A DNA stretch of 64,000 nt from Phytohabitans rumicis (lineage in GTDB: Bacteria; Actinomycetota; Actinomycetes; Mycobacteriales; Micromonosporaceae), in NCBI RefSeq assembly GCF_011764445.1, contig NZ_BLPG01000001.1, positions 5,704,001-5,768,000 on the forward strand. The letters run 5' to 3'. Below, one piece after another: positions 25,791 to 34,294 of the stretch (position 1 is the stretch's first letter; each line of letters opens with the position of its first letter). Both the position numbers and the translations under genes were made by a program. The notes beneath the pieces were generated by a model. That model worked only from the letters and a program-made list of their open reading frames with translations, ran no database searches and was not told where the DNA came from.

Positions 25791-27077
25791 ATGTCGTCCA
25801 CCGGCTACCCGTGGCCAATCGAAACCACCCGCCTCGACAACGGCCTCCGCGTCGTCGTCAGCGAGGACCGCACCGCACCCGTCGTCGCCATCAATCTCTG
25901 GTACGACGTCGGGTCGCGCCACGAGCCCGATGGCCAGACCGGCTTCGCTCACCTGTTCGAGCACCTGATGTTCGAGGGCTCGGTGCACGTGGCGAAGACC
26001 GAGCACATGCGACTGATCCAGGGCTCAGGCGGCTCGCTCAACGCGACCACCAACCCGGATCGCACGAACTACTTCGAGACCGTGCCGGCCGAGCACCTGG
26101 AGCTGGCGTTGTGGCTCGAAGCGGACCGGATGGGCGGCCTGGTGCCGGCGCTCACCCAGGAAACGCTCGACAACCAGCGGGAAGTGGTCAAGAACGAGCG
26201 GCGCCAGCGGTACGAGAACTTGCCGTACGGCGACGCCTGGCTGCGCCTGCTCCCGCTGCTGTACCCGTCCGGGCACCCGTACCACCACGCCACGATCGGC
26301 TCGATGGCCGACCTCAACGCGGCCGACCTGGCCACGTTCTCGGCGTTCCACACCACGTACTACGCGCCGAACAACGCGGTCCTCTCCGTGGTGGGCGACG
26401 CCGCGCCGGGCGAGGTCTTCGCGCTCGCCGAGAAGTACTTCGGTGGCCTCCCGGCCCGGCCCGACATCCCGCCCGCCCCGGACGGCACCGCGCCCGCGCC
26501 GGCCACCGCCGCCGTACGCGAGGACGTGGTCGCCGAGGTGCCCGCGCCGCGGGTCTACCTCGCCCACCGCACGCACCCGTTCGGCAGCCCGGCGTACGAC
26601 GCGGTCACGGTGCTCGCCATCGCGCTGGGCACCGGCCGCGGCAGCCGGCTCTACCAGCGGCTCGCCGACGGCGCGCGGCTCGCCCAGCCGGACTACGTGT
26701 CCGCGTACGGCGTCGACCTCGCGCACGCCCCGGCCCCGCTCATCGTGACGGCGACCGCCCGCGACGGGGTCAGCGCCGCCGAGTTGGAGGACGGCCTGGT
26801 CGAGGTCGTCGACGAGCTGGCCGCCGGCATCACCGCCGAGGAACTGGACCGGGCCAAGGCGCTGCTGTCCACGATGTGGTGGCGGCAGATGTCCACTGTG
26901 GCGGGTCGGGCGGACACGCTGAGCCGCTATGCCACCCAGTTCGGCGACGCGGCGAGCGCGGGCGACCGGCTCCCGGCGTGGCAGGCCGTCACGCTCGCCG
27001 GCGTGGCCGAGGTCGCCGCCGAAGTCTTGCGTCCCGAGACCCGGGTCACCCTTTCCTACGTACCCGAGGAGTCCTGA
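25791..27077 (+). CDS. M16 family zinc peptidase (catalytic partner)
   Basis: 428 aa. The inverted zinc motif HLFEH is in GFAHLFEHLMFEG (about residues 54-58), and the third ligand Glu lies in REVVKNERRQRYEN about 75 residues later. This is the catalytic subunit of a heterodimeric bacterial M16B peptidase that degrades small peptides inside a closed chamber. The next gene, overlapping by one base (TGATG), encodes the partner without zinc ligands. Physiological substrate unknown. Confidence 0.9.
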   Translation: MSSTGYPWPIETTRLDNGLRVVVSEDRTAPVVAINLWYDVGSRHEPDGQTGFAHLFEHLMFEGSVHVAKTEHMRLIQGSGGSLNATTNPDRTNYFETVPAEHLELALWLEADRMGGLVPALTQETLDNQREVVKNERRQRYENLPYGDAWLRLLPLLYPSGHPYHHATIGSMADLNAADLATFSAFHTTYYAPNNAVLSVVGDAAPGEVFALAEKYFGGLPARPDIPPAPDGTAPAPATAAVREDVVAEVPAPRVYLAHRTHPFGSPAYDAVTVLAIALGTGRGSRLYQRLADGARLAQPDYVSAYGVDLAHAPAPLIVTATARDGVSAAELEDGLVEVVDELAAGITAEELDRAKALLSTMWWRQMSTVAGRADTLSRYATQFGDAASAGDRLPAWQAVTLAGVAEVAAEVLRPETRVTLSYVPEES

Positions 27078-28402
27078 TGACCCTGGTGAGCGAGCGTCCG
27101 GGGGCGGGCGCGGCCCGGCCGTACCATTTTCCTGAGGTCATCCGGCGCGGCGGGGTCGTCGCCGCGCACCTCCCGGGTCAGGCGCTGGCCGTCGCGACCT
27201 TGCTGCTCGACGCCGGCGCCGGCCGCGAGCCGTCCGGGCGCGAAGGCGTGGCCTCCGTCGTGGCCAAGGCCCTTGAGGAGGGTACGACGGCGCGCGACTC
27301 GACCGCGTACGCGCTGGCCCTGGAAGGGCTCGGTGCGGAACTGTTCGCGAGCGTCGACTGGGACTCGTTCCGGGTGGGCGTGCAGGCCCCGACCGACCGG
27401 CTGGCGGACGCGGTCGCGCTGCTGGCCGAGGCGGTGCGGACCCCGCGCCTGGACCCCGACGACGTGGCCCGGGTACGCGACGACGAGGCGACCGCGCTGC
27501 GGATGGACTGGGCCGACCCGGGGCCGCGGGCGGAGGCGGCGCTGCGGGCCGACATCTTCGGCGCGGAGCAGCGGCACGGCCGTCCCCTGCACGGCGACCC
27601 CGACTCGGTCGCGGCGGTCTCGGTCGACGACGTGGTCGGCTACCACCGCGACTGGTTCGGCCAGCCCGGCACGCTCCTGGTGGCCGGCGACCTCAGCGCG
27701 GTCGACCTCGACGCCCTGGGCGCCGCGGTCTTCGCCGGGGCCGGTACGCCGGTGGCGGGCGCCGGCGGGCCGCTGCCGGTGGCCACCCGCGCCGAGCGCC
27801 GGATCATCCTGGTGGACCGGCCCGGCTCGGTGCAGTCGACGCTGCGGCTCGGTCACGCCGCCGTGCACCGGTCGCACCCCGACTACGTGCCGATGACGCT
27901 GGCCGCCACCGTGCTCGGCGGCGCGTTCACGTCCCGCCTCAACCACCTCATCCGCGAGGTGCGCGGCTACACGTACGGCATCCGGGGCGAGTTCGGCCAG
28001 TCGCGGCGGTTCGGGCGGTTCCTGGTGAGCTCCGGCGTGCAGACCGCGGTGACGGTGCCCGCCCTGATCGACACGGTCGGGGAGATCGCCCGTACGCAGG
28101 CCGGCGGGATCACCGAGCCGGAGCTGGCGGTGGCGCGCTCCTGGCGGGCCGGGCAGCTCTCGGTGGAGTTGCAGACGCCCGGGGCGATCGCCAGCGCGCT
28201 GGCCACGCTCGTGGTGCACGACCTGCCCGACGACTACCACGCCAACCTGCGTACCGCCCTCCTGGAGGCGGACGTCGAGACGGTCTCGGCGGCGGCCGCC
28301 ACGCACCTGCACCCGAGCGGGCTGACCCTGGTGGTCGAGGGCGACGCCGCCGTAATCCGCGACGAACTGGTCGCCTCAGGACTGGGCAACGTCGTCCCCT
28401 AA
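27077..28402 (+). CDS. M16 family peptidase-like protein (non-catalytic partner)
   Basis: 441 aa with the M16 fold, but the zinc motif is replaced (SGREGVASVVAKALEEG where HXXEH would be). The C-terminal region keeps the Arg-Tyr pair typical of substrate-binding partners (LNHLIREVRGYTYG). ATG 27077 overlaps the previous stop by one base, so the two subunits are probably made together. It is followed by an 1170-base gap without credible genes. Confidence 0.9.
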   Translation: MTLVSERPGAGAARPYHFPEVIRRGGVVAAHLPGQALAVATLLLDAGAGREPSGREGVASVVAKALEEGTTARDSTAYALALEGLGAELFASVDWDSFRVGVQAPTDRLADAVALLAEAVRTPRLDPDDVARVRDDEATALRMDWADPGPRAEAALRADIFGAEQRHGRPLHGDPDSVAAVSVDDVVGYHRDWFGQPGTLLVAGDLSAVDLDALGAAVFAGAGTPVAGAGGPLPVATRAERRIILVDRPGSVQSTLRLGHAAVHRSHPDYVPMTLAATVLGGAFTSRLNHLIREVRGYTYGIRGEFGQSRRFGRFLVSSGVQTAVTVPALIDTVGEIARTQAGGITEPELAVARSWRAGQLSVELQTPGAIASALATLVVHDLPDDYHANLRTALLEADVETVSAAAATHLHPSGLTLVVEGDAAVIRDELVASGLGNVVP

Positions 28403-28443
28403 CCCCCGCCCTCCTCCCGTGCCCCGTCCCGTGCCCCTCCTGT

Positions 28444-28526
28444 GCGTCGATCAAGGGCATATGGCCGTGGTTTGATCTCCGATCCACGACCGTATGCCCT
28501 TGATCGGCGTGGAAGTCCTTGATCGG
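28444..28526 (+). repeat. Intergenic palindromic element, copy A
   Basis: Imperfect palindrome with inner arms GTCGATCAAGGGCATAYGG and its complement near TATGCCCTTGATCGGCG, asymmetric centre TTTGATCTCCGATCC, and one outer arm AAGTCCTTGATCG on the right. The asymmetric centre defines orientation; A is taken as plus. Five relatives (B-F) occur in this window. A and B are inverted relative to each other and differ at about one base over the core. Confidence 0.9.
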
Positions 28527-28571
28527 TGGGCTCGGGCTGGGTGGGTGGTGCGCGTGCGTCCTCGCCCCAGT

Positions 28572-28613
28572 AGGGCGCCCCCATGCCCGCCATGGCATGT
28601 ACAGGGGCGCCCT
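28572..28613. repeat. Nested hairpin in the 28.4-29.6 kb gap
   Basis: AGGGCGCCCC (28572-28581) pairs with GGGGCGCCCT (28604-28613), with a second dyad (CATGCC...GGCATG) inside. The right arm is part of a longer sequence that recurs in inverted form at 28968-28987 and 29202-29230. Confidence 0.75.
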
Positions 28614-28864
28614 CAAGGCCGGGTGGTTAAGGGAATCAGGTCCATGTCGAGCGCTGATGTGACGCGGCCGTCGCCCTCGACTTTGGTGACTGTGTCGAGA
28701 AGTTGCCCTTCCAGGGGCAACTGTTCGCCACGGTCGCGGCGTACGTCGGGCCCGCCGTCGATCACATCACCGGCCCGGTGGGTGGACCCAGATCCAGCGG
28801 CCGGTTATATCGGATACATCCGGGTGCAGGCCCGGCCCACCCCTTAGCCAAGTCGAAGCTGGCA

Positions 28865-28917
28865 GTAGATCTAGACGAGTTAGGGCTCGATGTCAGCCGT
28901 ACCTCGTCTAGATCTAC
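28865..28917. repeat. Perfect 15-bp inverted repeat
   Basis: GTAGATCTAGACGAG (28865-28879) and CTCGTCTAGATCTAC (28903-28917) are exact reverse complements separated by 23 bases. It lies inside the larger 28601-29230 inverted repeat. Its base composition is less GC-rich than the surroundings. Confidence 0.85.
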
Positions 28918-29074
28918 CCCGCCTCGTCGTCGCGGCCTTGACGTCCGCACCGGCCCCCTGATGTTGCGGCCTTGAGGGCGCCCCTGTTGTGCGCTATCCG
29001 GTGACCGGGGGTGCCATCAGGGCCAGGTGACCGCGCCGTTCCCGATCACCCGGACGGTGTGACCCGGCTCCTGT

Positions 29075-29136
29075 GGTGATCATGAAGTTGACGCCCGGGG
29101 AGAGCCCTTTTCCCTGCCGCTAACTTCATGATCACC
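29075..29136. repeat. Perfect 15-bp inverted repeat around GTGATCATGAAG
   Basis: GGTGATCATGAAGTT (29075-29089) and AACTTCATGATCACC (29122-29136) are exact reverse complements separated by 32 bases. It belongs to a third, unrelated palindrome type in the same gene-free region. Confidence 0.85.
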
Positions 29137-29337
29137 GCAGGCTGGCGTCGGCTCCAACGCTGGGCAAGCGATCAGCCGCGCGGCTTGACAGCGCCCAGGA
29201 ATCCTTAACTACCCGGCCTTGAGGGCGCCCTACTCACGCCTGCCCCGAGCGACTTCGTGGGCGCGGTGGGATCTTGCGCTCGGACGTGGTCCTCCCGCGG
29301 CAGCGCCCACGTCCGCATCCCGCCGCCCTAGGCGCGC

Positions 29338-29423
29338 GCCGATCAAGGATTTCCCCGCCGATCAAGGGCAAACGGTCGTGGATCGGAGATCAAACCACGG
29401 CCATATGCCCTTGATCGACGGGG
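29338..29423 (-). repeat. Intergenic palindromic element, copy B
   Basis: Same family as copy A, in the opposite orientation: GATCAAGGATTTCC, GATCAAGGGCAAACGG, centre GGATCGGAGATCAAA, then CATATGCCCTTGATCGACG. One outer arm only. It is followed directly by a G-rich tandem repeat. Confidence 0.9.
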
Positions 29424-29485
29424 AGAGGGGAAAGGCGGGGAGAGGGGAAGGCGGGGAGAGGGGAAGGCGGGGAGAGGGGAAAGGC
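29420..29485. repeat. G-rich 16/17-bp tandem repeat, four units
   Basis: Four units of GGGGAGAGGGGAA(A)GGC start at 29420, 29437, 29453 and 29469 (17, 16, 16 and 17 bases). It abuts copy B. The regularly spaced G-runs could form G-quadruplexes. Confidence 0.85.
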
Positions 29486-29535
29486 GGGGACGGCGGGGGA
29501 GGGCGGGTCTTGACGAGATTCATACGCTTCCGAGG

Positions 29536-29553
29536 TTTCACAAAGTTGTGAAA
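29536..29553. promoter_or_regulatory. Operator-like palindrome upstream of the ABC-2 exporter
   Basis: TTTCACAAAGTTGTGAAA is an 18-bp palindrome (8-bp arms, AG centre), 19 bases before the ATPase start codon. Nearly the same 16-bp site precedes the MarR-like gene at 32113-32128, so both are probably bound by that regulator. Confidence 0.65.
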
Positions 29554-29572
29554 TGGGCGTAGGTTCGCGGGT

Positions 29573-30472
29573 ATGACTACTGCGATCTCGGTGTCCGGCT
29601 TGGTCAAGACCTTCGGCCGGGCCCGCGCGCTGGACGGGCTCGACCTGTCCGTGGCGACCGGCGAGGTGCACGGGTTCCTGGGTCCGAACGGCGCCGGAAA
29701 GTCCACCACCATCCGCGTACTGCTGGGTCTGCTGCGCGCCGACGCGGGCGACGTGAGCCTGCTCGGCGGGCATCCGTGGCGGGACGCGGTGGCGCTGCAC
29801 CGCCGGCTGGCGTACGTGCCGGGGGACGTGAACCTGTGGCCCAACCTGACCGGCGGGGAGGCCATCGACCTCTTCGGGGCGCTGCGCGGCGGTCTGGACA
29901 TCCGCCGCCGGGACGAGTTGATCGAGCGGTTCCAGCTCGATCCGCGCAAGAAGGCACGCGCGTACTCCAAGGGCAACCGGCAGAAGGTGGCGGTCGTCGC
30001 GGCGTTCGCGTCGGACGTGGAGCTTTACATCCTGGACGAGCCGACGTCCGGCCTGGACCCGCTGATGGAGGCGGTCTTCCAGGACTGCGTGCGGAAGGTG
30101 AAGGCGGAGGGCCGCACGGTGCTGCTGTCCAGCCACATCTTCTCCGAGGTGGAGGCCCTGTGCGACCGGGTGAGCATCATCCGGCAGGGCCGCACGGTGG
30201 AGTCCGGCACGCTGTCCGACCTGCGCCACCTGACCCGTACGACGATCAAGGTGGAGACCACGCACCCGATCACCGGCCTGGTGGAGCTGCCCGGCGTGCA
30301 CGACGCCGACCTGGACACCACGCGCGCGAAGTTCGACGTGGACGCCAAGGAACTGGACCACGTGCTGCGCCACCTGACCCGGTTCGAGGTGCGCGCGCTG
30401 ACCAGCGCCCCGCCCTCGCTGGAGGAGCTGTTCATGCGCCACTACGGCGACGAATTGGCGGCCGTCCGATGA
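29573..30472 (+). CDS. ABC-2 type exporter ATP-binding protein
   Basis: 299-aa ATPase of a drug/antibiotic exporter (DrrA/CcmA type). Walker A is GPNGAGKST, Walker [14 protein letters not shown], and the signature is degenerate (YSKGNRQKV), as is usual in this group. The C-terminal about 80 residues form the extra domain found in exporter ATPases. It overlaps the permease gene as ATGA. An operator-like palindrome lies just upstream. The family is clear; the substrate could be a polyketide or another toxic compound. Confidence 0.9.
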   Translation: MTTAISVSGLVKTFGRARALDGLDLSVATGEVHGFLGPNGAGKSTTIRVLLGLLRADAGDVSLLGGHPWRDAVALHRRLAYVPGDVNLWPNLTGGEAIDLFGALRGGLDIRRRDELIERFQLDPRKKARAYSKGNRQKVAVVAAFASDVELYILDEPTSGLDPLMEAVFQDCVRKVKAEGRTVLLSSHIFSEVEALCDRVSIIRQGRTVESGTLSDLRHLTRTTIKVETTHPITGLVELPGVHDADLDTTRAKFDVDAKELDHVLRHLTRFEVRALTSAPPSLEELFMRHYGDELAAVR

Positions 30473-32097
30473 GCGCGTACACCGGCACCGCGCGGCTGGC
30501 CCGGCTGGCGGTCCGCCGCGACCGCGTACAACTGCCGCTCTGGATCCTCGGCACGACGCTCATGCTGGTCACCGCCGTCTCGGCCGCGAAGAGTCAGTAC
30601 CCGACCGAGGCCGACCGCGTCGAGGTGCTGCGCACGGTCGTCGACAACCCGACGATCCTGATCTTCCGCGCCGCCCCCACCGAGGTCACCGTCGGCGCGG
30701 TCGCGATGTTCCAGATTCTCACGTTCCTGGCGGTGCTGGCGGGGTTCATGAGCACCCTGGCCGTCGTCCGGCACACCCGGCAGAACGAGGAGACCGGCCG
30801 CTCGGAGCTGGTCGGCGCGACCGTGGTCGGGCGGCGCGCCGGGCTGACCGCCGCGCTCGTGGTCGTCGCCGGCGCGAACGCCGTACTCGGAATGCTGCTC
30901 GCGCTCGTCCTGATCGGCTATGGGCTGCCCGCGGCGGGGGCCGTCGCCGCCGGCGCGGCGGTCGGGGTCACCGGCCTGGCCTTCGCCGGCATCGCGGCGG
31001 TCGCGGCCCAGGTGACGCAGACGTCCCGGGCGGCGAACGGCATCGCCGCCGCGGTGATCGGCCTGGCGTACTTCCTGCGCGGGTTCGCCGACGCGTTCGG
31101 CGACGTGCAGGCCAACGGGTACTCGATCGTGAGCGCGTGGCCGTCCTGGCTGTCGCCGATCGGCTGGACCGAGCACGTGCGCCCGTTCGCCGGGGACCGG
31201 TGGTGGGTGCTGGCGTTTCCGCTGGTCTTCTTTGCCGCGTGCGTCGGGGTGGCGTTCGCTCTCACCGCCCGCCGCGACGTGGGCATAGGCATGATCCCGG
31301 CCCGGCCGGGTCCGGCGACGGGCCGGCCGGCGCTGCTCAGCCCGCTCGGCCTGGCCTGGCGGTTGCAGCGGGGCACGCTCATCGGCTGGGCGGTCGGCGT
31401 GGCCGTGCTGGGCGCGACGGTCGGCTCGGTCGGCGAAACCGTCGAGCAGGCGTTCCTCGACAACGAGGGCGCGGCGAACACGATCGAAAAGCTCGCCGGG
31501 GGCGCGGCTGGCTCCCTGGCCGACACCTACTTCGCGGCGATGATGGGGATCTTCGGCGCGCTGACCGCCGGTTACGTCGTCCAGGCCCTGCTGCGGCTGC
31601 GCTCCGAGGAGACCGGGGCGGGGGAGGCCGTGCTCGCCACCGCCACCGGCCGGCTGCGCTGGCTGGGCAGCCACCTGGCGATCGCCGTCGGGGGCGCGGC
31701 CGTGCTCCTGCTGCTCGCCGGCGTCAGCACCGGCCTGGTGTACGGGGTGAGCACCGGCGACACCGCCGGCAAGCTGGCCGACATGACGGGTGCGGCGGTC
31801 GTGCAGCTGCCCGCGGCGTTGATCTTCGCCGGGTTCGCGGTCGCGGCGTTCGGGCTGCTGCCGCGGCTGTCGATCGGGCTGGCCTGGGCCGCCCTCGCAC
31901 TCAGCCTGATCCTGGGCCAGCTCGGCGACCTGCTCAACCTCCCGCAGGCGGTCCGGGACCTCTCGCCCTTCGCCCACGTCCCGGCGCTGCCGGCGGCCGA
32001 GGCGTCAGCGGGCCCAATGCTCGCCCTGGCCGCCGTCGCGCTGGCGCTCGCAGCGGCGGGTCTGGCTCTCTTCCGGCGACGCGACCTGGCAACCTGA
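30469..32097 (+). CDS. ABC-2 type exporter permease (polyketide/antibiotic exporter family)
   Basis: 542 aa with about twelve hydrophobic segments in two similar halves; each half begins with a basic stretch before the first helix ([10 protein letters not shown] and [10 protein letters not shown]). Each half carries the loop typical of this family ([16 protein letters not shown] and [17 protein letters not shown]). This two-fold, fused permease corresponds to the group annotated as exporters of polyketide antibiotics. It is translated with the preceding ATPase and followed 33 bases later by a MarR-like gene with a matching operator. Confidence 0.87.
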   Translation: MSAYTGTARLARLAVRRDRVQLPLWILGTTLMLVTAVSAAKSQYPTEADRVEVLRTVVDNPTILIFRAAPTEVTVGAVAMFQILTFLAVLAGFMSTLAVVRHTRQNEETGRSELVGATVVGRRAGLTAALVVVAGANAVLGMLLALVLIGYGLPAAGAVAAGAAVGVTGLAFAGIAAVAAQVTQTSRAANGIAAAVIGLAYFLRGFADAFGDVQANGYSIVSAWPSWLSPIGWTEHVRPFAGDRWWVLAFPLVFFAACVGVAFALTARRDVGIGMIPARPGPATGRPALLSPLGLAWRLQRGTLIGWAVGVAVLGATVGSVGETVEQAFLDNEGAANTIEKLAGGAAGSLADTYFAAMMGIFGALTAGYVVQALLRLRSEETGAGEAVLATATGRLRWLGSHLAIAVGGAAVLLLLAGVSTGLVYGVSTGDTAGKLADMTGAAVVQLPAALIFAGFAVAAFGLLPRLSIGLAWAALALSLILGQLGDLLNLPQAVRDLSPFAHVPALPAAEASAGPMLALAAVALALAAAGLALFRRRDLAT

Positions 32098-32112
32098 CCG
32101 CGTATCGTGACC

Positions 32113-32128
32113 TTCACAAGGTGGTGAA
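32113..32128. promoter_or_regulatory. Operator-like palindrome directly before the MarR-like gene
   Basis: TTCACAAGGTGGTGAA differs from the core of the 29536 site (TTCACAAAGTTGTGAA) at only two positions. It ends two bases before the start codon, consistent with autorepression. Confidence 0.6.
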
Positions 32129-32130
32129 CC

Positions 32131-32616
32131 ATGGAAAATCAGCGGGACGAGGACGCGGTTCGCCGCTTCGTTGAGCACTTTGCGATGACCTTCAACGACC
32201 TCGGCTTCCCCCGGATGCCGGCGCGGGTGCTCGCCGTCCTCATGGTCACCGACGCCAAGGGGCTCACCGCTGGCGAGATCGGGGAGCAGCTCGGGGTGAG
32301 CGCGGCCGCCGTCTCCGGGGCCGTGCGCTACCTGCTGCAAGTCAACTTCGCTGTCCGCGAGCCGGTCGCTGGCTCGCGGAGCGACCACTACCGGCTCCCG
32401 GCCGACCCGTGGTACACCGCCGGTGCGGTCCGCGGCGGCGCGTACAAGAAGATCGCCGACCTCGTGCAGGAAGGACTCGGCGCGGTCGGCTCCCGCGAGT
32501 CGGCCGCGGGCACCCGGCTCGCCGAGATGTACGAGTTCTACATCTTCATCCAGGAGGGCATGCTCGAGCTGCTGGAGCGGTGGGAGAAAACGCGCGAGGA
32601 GCGACTCGAAGCCTGA
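32131..32616 (+). CDS. MarR/GbsR-like transcriptional regulator
   Basis: 161 aa. The winged helix-turn-helix is in the first half (RVLAVLMVTDAKGLTAGEIG, then LGVSAAAVSGAVRYLLQV, with wing REPVAGSRSDHYRL). A long C-terminal helix (about 125-158) would make the dimer. It is placed directly after the exporter it probably controls, with one operator before the exporter and one before itself. A repressor released by the exported compound is the simplest model. Confidence 0.85.
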   Translation: MENQRDEDAVRRFVEHFAMTFNDLGFPRMPARVLAVLMVTDAKGLTAGEIGEQLGVSAAAVSGAVRYLLQVNFAVREPVAGSRSDHYRLPADPWYTAGAVRGGAYKKIADLVQEGLGAVGSRESAAGTRLAEMYEFYIFIQEGMLELLERWEKTREERLEA

Positions 32617-32635
32617 GCGTGGTTGTATTGGGACC

Positions 32636-34294
32636 ATGGCCAACCCAGCGATCGTGACGGTCGACGACGACCCGGCGGTGTCCCGAGCCGTCGCTCGCGA
32701 CGTGCGGCGTCGCTACGGGCAGGAGTACCGCGTGGTGCGGGCCAGTTCCGGGGGCGAGGCGCTCGACGCGCTCAAGGAGATCAAGCTGCGCGGCGAGCAG
32801 GTGGCGGTCCTGCTCGCCGACTACCGGATGCCGCAGATGAACGGCATCCAGTTCCTCGAAGCCGCCATGGACCTCTTCCCGCTGGCGCGCCGGGTGCTGC
32901 TGACCGCGTACGCGGACACCGAAGCCGCGATCGACGCGATCAACCTGGTGGACGTCGACCACTACCTGCTCAAGCCGTGGCACCCGCCGGAGGAAAAGCT
33001 CTACCCGGTGCTCGACTCCCTGATCGAGGCGTGGCGGGCCACCCCGGCGTCGCCGGAGACGGACACCCGGGTGGTGGGGCACCGCTGGTCGGCCGAGTCG
33101 TTCGAGATCCGCGACTTCCTGGCCCGCAACATGGTGCCGTACCGCTGGTATCTGTCGGACGAGCCGGAAGGCCGCCGGCTGCTCGCCGCCGCCGGGAGCA
33201 CCGAGTCGGAGATCCCGCTGGTGATCACGCCGGACGGCAAGTCGCTGGTCCGGCCGAGCGAGGCCGAGCTGGCCACGCACGTCGGCCTGACCACCACCCC
33301 GGCCGCGGACTTCTACGACCTGGCCGTCGTGGGCGCCGGGCCGGGCGGGCTGGGCGCCGCCGTCTACGGCGCCTCCGAGGGCCTGCGCACCGTGCTCGTC
33401 GAGCGCCGCGCGACCGGCGGCCAGGCCGGCCAGAGCAGCCGCATCGAAAACTACCTCGGCTTTCCGGACGGGGTCTCCGGCGCGCAGCTCACCGACCGGG
33501 CCCGCCGGCAGGCGCAGCGCTTCGGCGCCGAGATCCTCACCACGCAGGACGTCACCTGCCTCGACGTGCGCGGCTCGGCCCGGGTGCTCACCTGCGCCGG
33601 CGGGCCGCAGATCGCCGCGCACACGGTCATCCTGGCCACCGGCGTCTCGTACCGGCTGCTGGCCGTTCCCGGGCTCGCCGAGCTGACCGGTCGCGGTGTC
33701 TACTATGGATCTGCGGCCACCGAGGCACCCGCTTGCGCGGGCGCCGATGTCTACATCGTGGGCGGGGCCAATTCGGCCGGCCAGGCCGCGGTCTATTTTT
33801 CGAGGTACGCCCAGCGGGTGCACCTCGTGGTGAGAGGGGAGTCCCTCGTCCAGTCCATGTCGGCGTACCTGATCGACCAGATCGAGGCCATCGGGCGCAT
33901 CCAGGTGCACACCTGCACGGAGGTCGTCGCCGGCCACGGCCAGGAGCACCTGGAGGGGCTGACCCTGCGCGATCGCCACAGTGGACAGACGCGGGAGGTC
34001 GACGCGTCCTGGCTGTTCGTGTTCATCGGCGCGGAGCCGCACACGGGCTGGCTGGACGGGATGGTCGAGCGGGACCGGCAGGGCTTCGTCGTGACCGGTC
34101 CGGACCTGGTGATCGGGGGCAAGCGGCCGGCCGGGTGGCGGCTCGACCGCGACCCGTACCACCTGGAGACGAGCATCGCCGGGGTGTTCGCGGCCGGCGA
34201 CGTACGGGCAAACTCGGTCAAGCGGGTGGCATCGGCGGTGGGCGAGGGCGCGATGGCGGTCACGCTCGTGCACAGGTATCTGGAGAGCCAATGA
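32636..34294 (+). CDS. Response regulator fused to thioredoxin-reductase-like flavoprotein
   Basis: 552 aa. The N-terminal receiver domain has acidic DDD at 10-12, phospho-acceptor Asp62, Thr90 and Lys113. A thioredoxin-fold-like segment without cysteines follows (about 145-215). The C-terminal FAD/NAD(P)H oxidoreductase has GAGPGG (233-238) and a second nucleotide site GGANSAGQ (376-383). Where thioredoxin reductase carries CXXC, this protein reads AATEAPAC, so it cannot reduce thioredoxin by the normal disulfide route. The next gene, overlapping as ATGA, is its likely histidine kinase. The output is thus a flavoenzyme rather than a DNA-binding domain. ATG 32636 begins the receiver; an upstream frame is a shadow of the regulator gene. 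Confidence 0.88.
   Translation: MANPAIVTVDDDPAVSRAVARDVRRRYGQEYRVVRASSGGEALDALKEIKLRGEQVAVLLADYRMPQMNGIQFLEAAMDLFPLARRVLLTAYADTEAAIDAINLVDVDHYLLKPWHPPEEKLYPVLDSLIEAWRATPASPETDTRVVGHRWSAESFEIRDFLARNMVPYRWYLSDEPEGRRLLAAAGSTESEIPLVITPDGKSLVRPSEAELATHVGLTTTPAADFYDLAVVGAGPGGLGAAVYGASEGLRTVLVERRATGGQAGQSSRIENYLGFPDGVSGAQLTDRARRQAQRFGAEILTTQDVTCLDVRGSARVLTCAGGPQIAAHTVILATGVSYRLLAVPGLAELTGRGVYYGSAATEAPACAGADVYIVGGANSAGQAAVYFSRYAQRVHLVVRGESLVQSMSAYLIDQIEAIGRIQVHTCTEVVAGHGQEHLEGLTLRDRHSGQTREVDASWLFVFIGAEPHTGWLDGMVERDRQGFVVTGPDLVIGGKRPAGWRLDRDPYHLETSIAGVFAAGDVRANSVKRVASAVGEGAMAVTLVHRYLESQ

Larger units (their letters stand above)
28601..29230. repeat. Long-range inverted repeats bounding about 0.6 kb
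   Basis: Bases 28601-28620 are the exact reverse complement of 28968-28987 (20 of 20). Bases 28605-28633 match the reverse complement of 29202-29230 at 27 of 29 positions. The shared core is GGCCTTGAGGGCGCCC. The arrangement resembles a non-autonomous element with terminal inverted repeats and one internal copy. No transposase or convincing gene lies between; a 90-codon frame at 28703-28975 has no family resemblance. Confidence 0.6.

Noticed and set aside
28703-28975. A 90-codon frame inside the palindrome island
   Set aside because: No ribosome site or family resemblance, and it spans inverted repeats.
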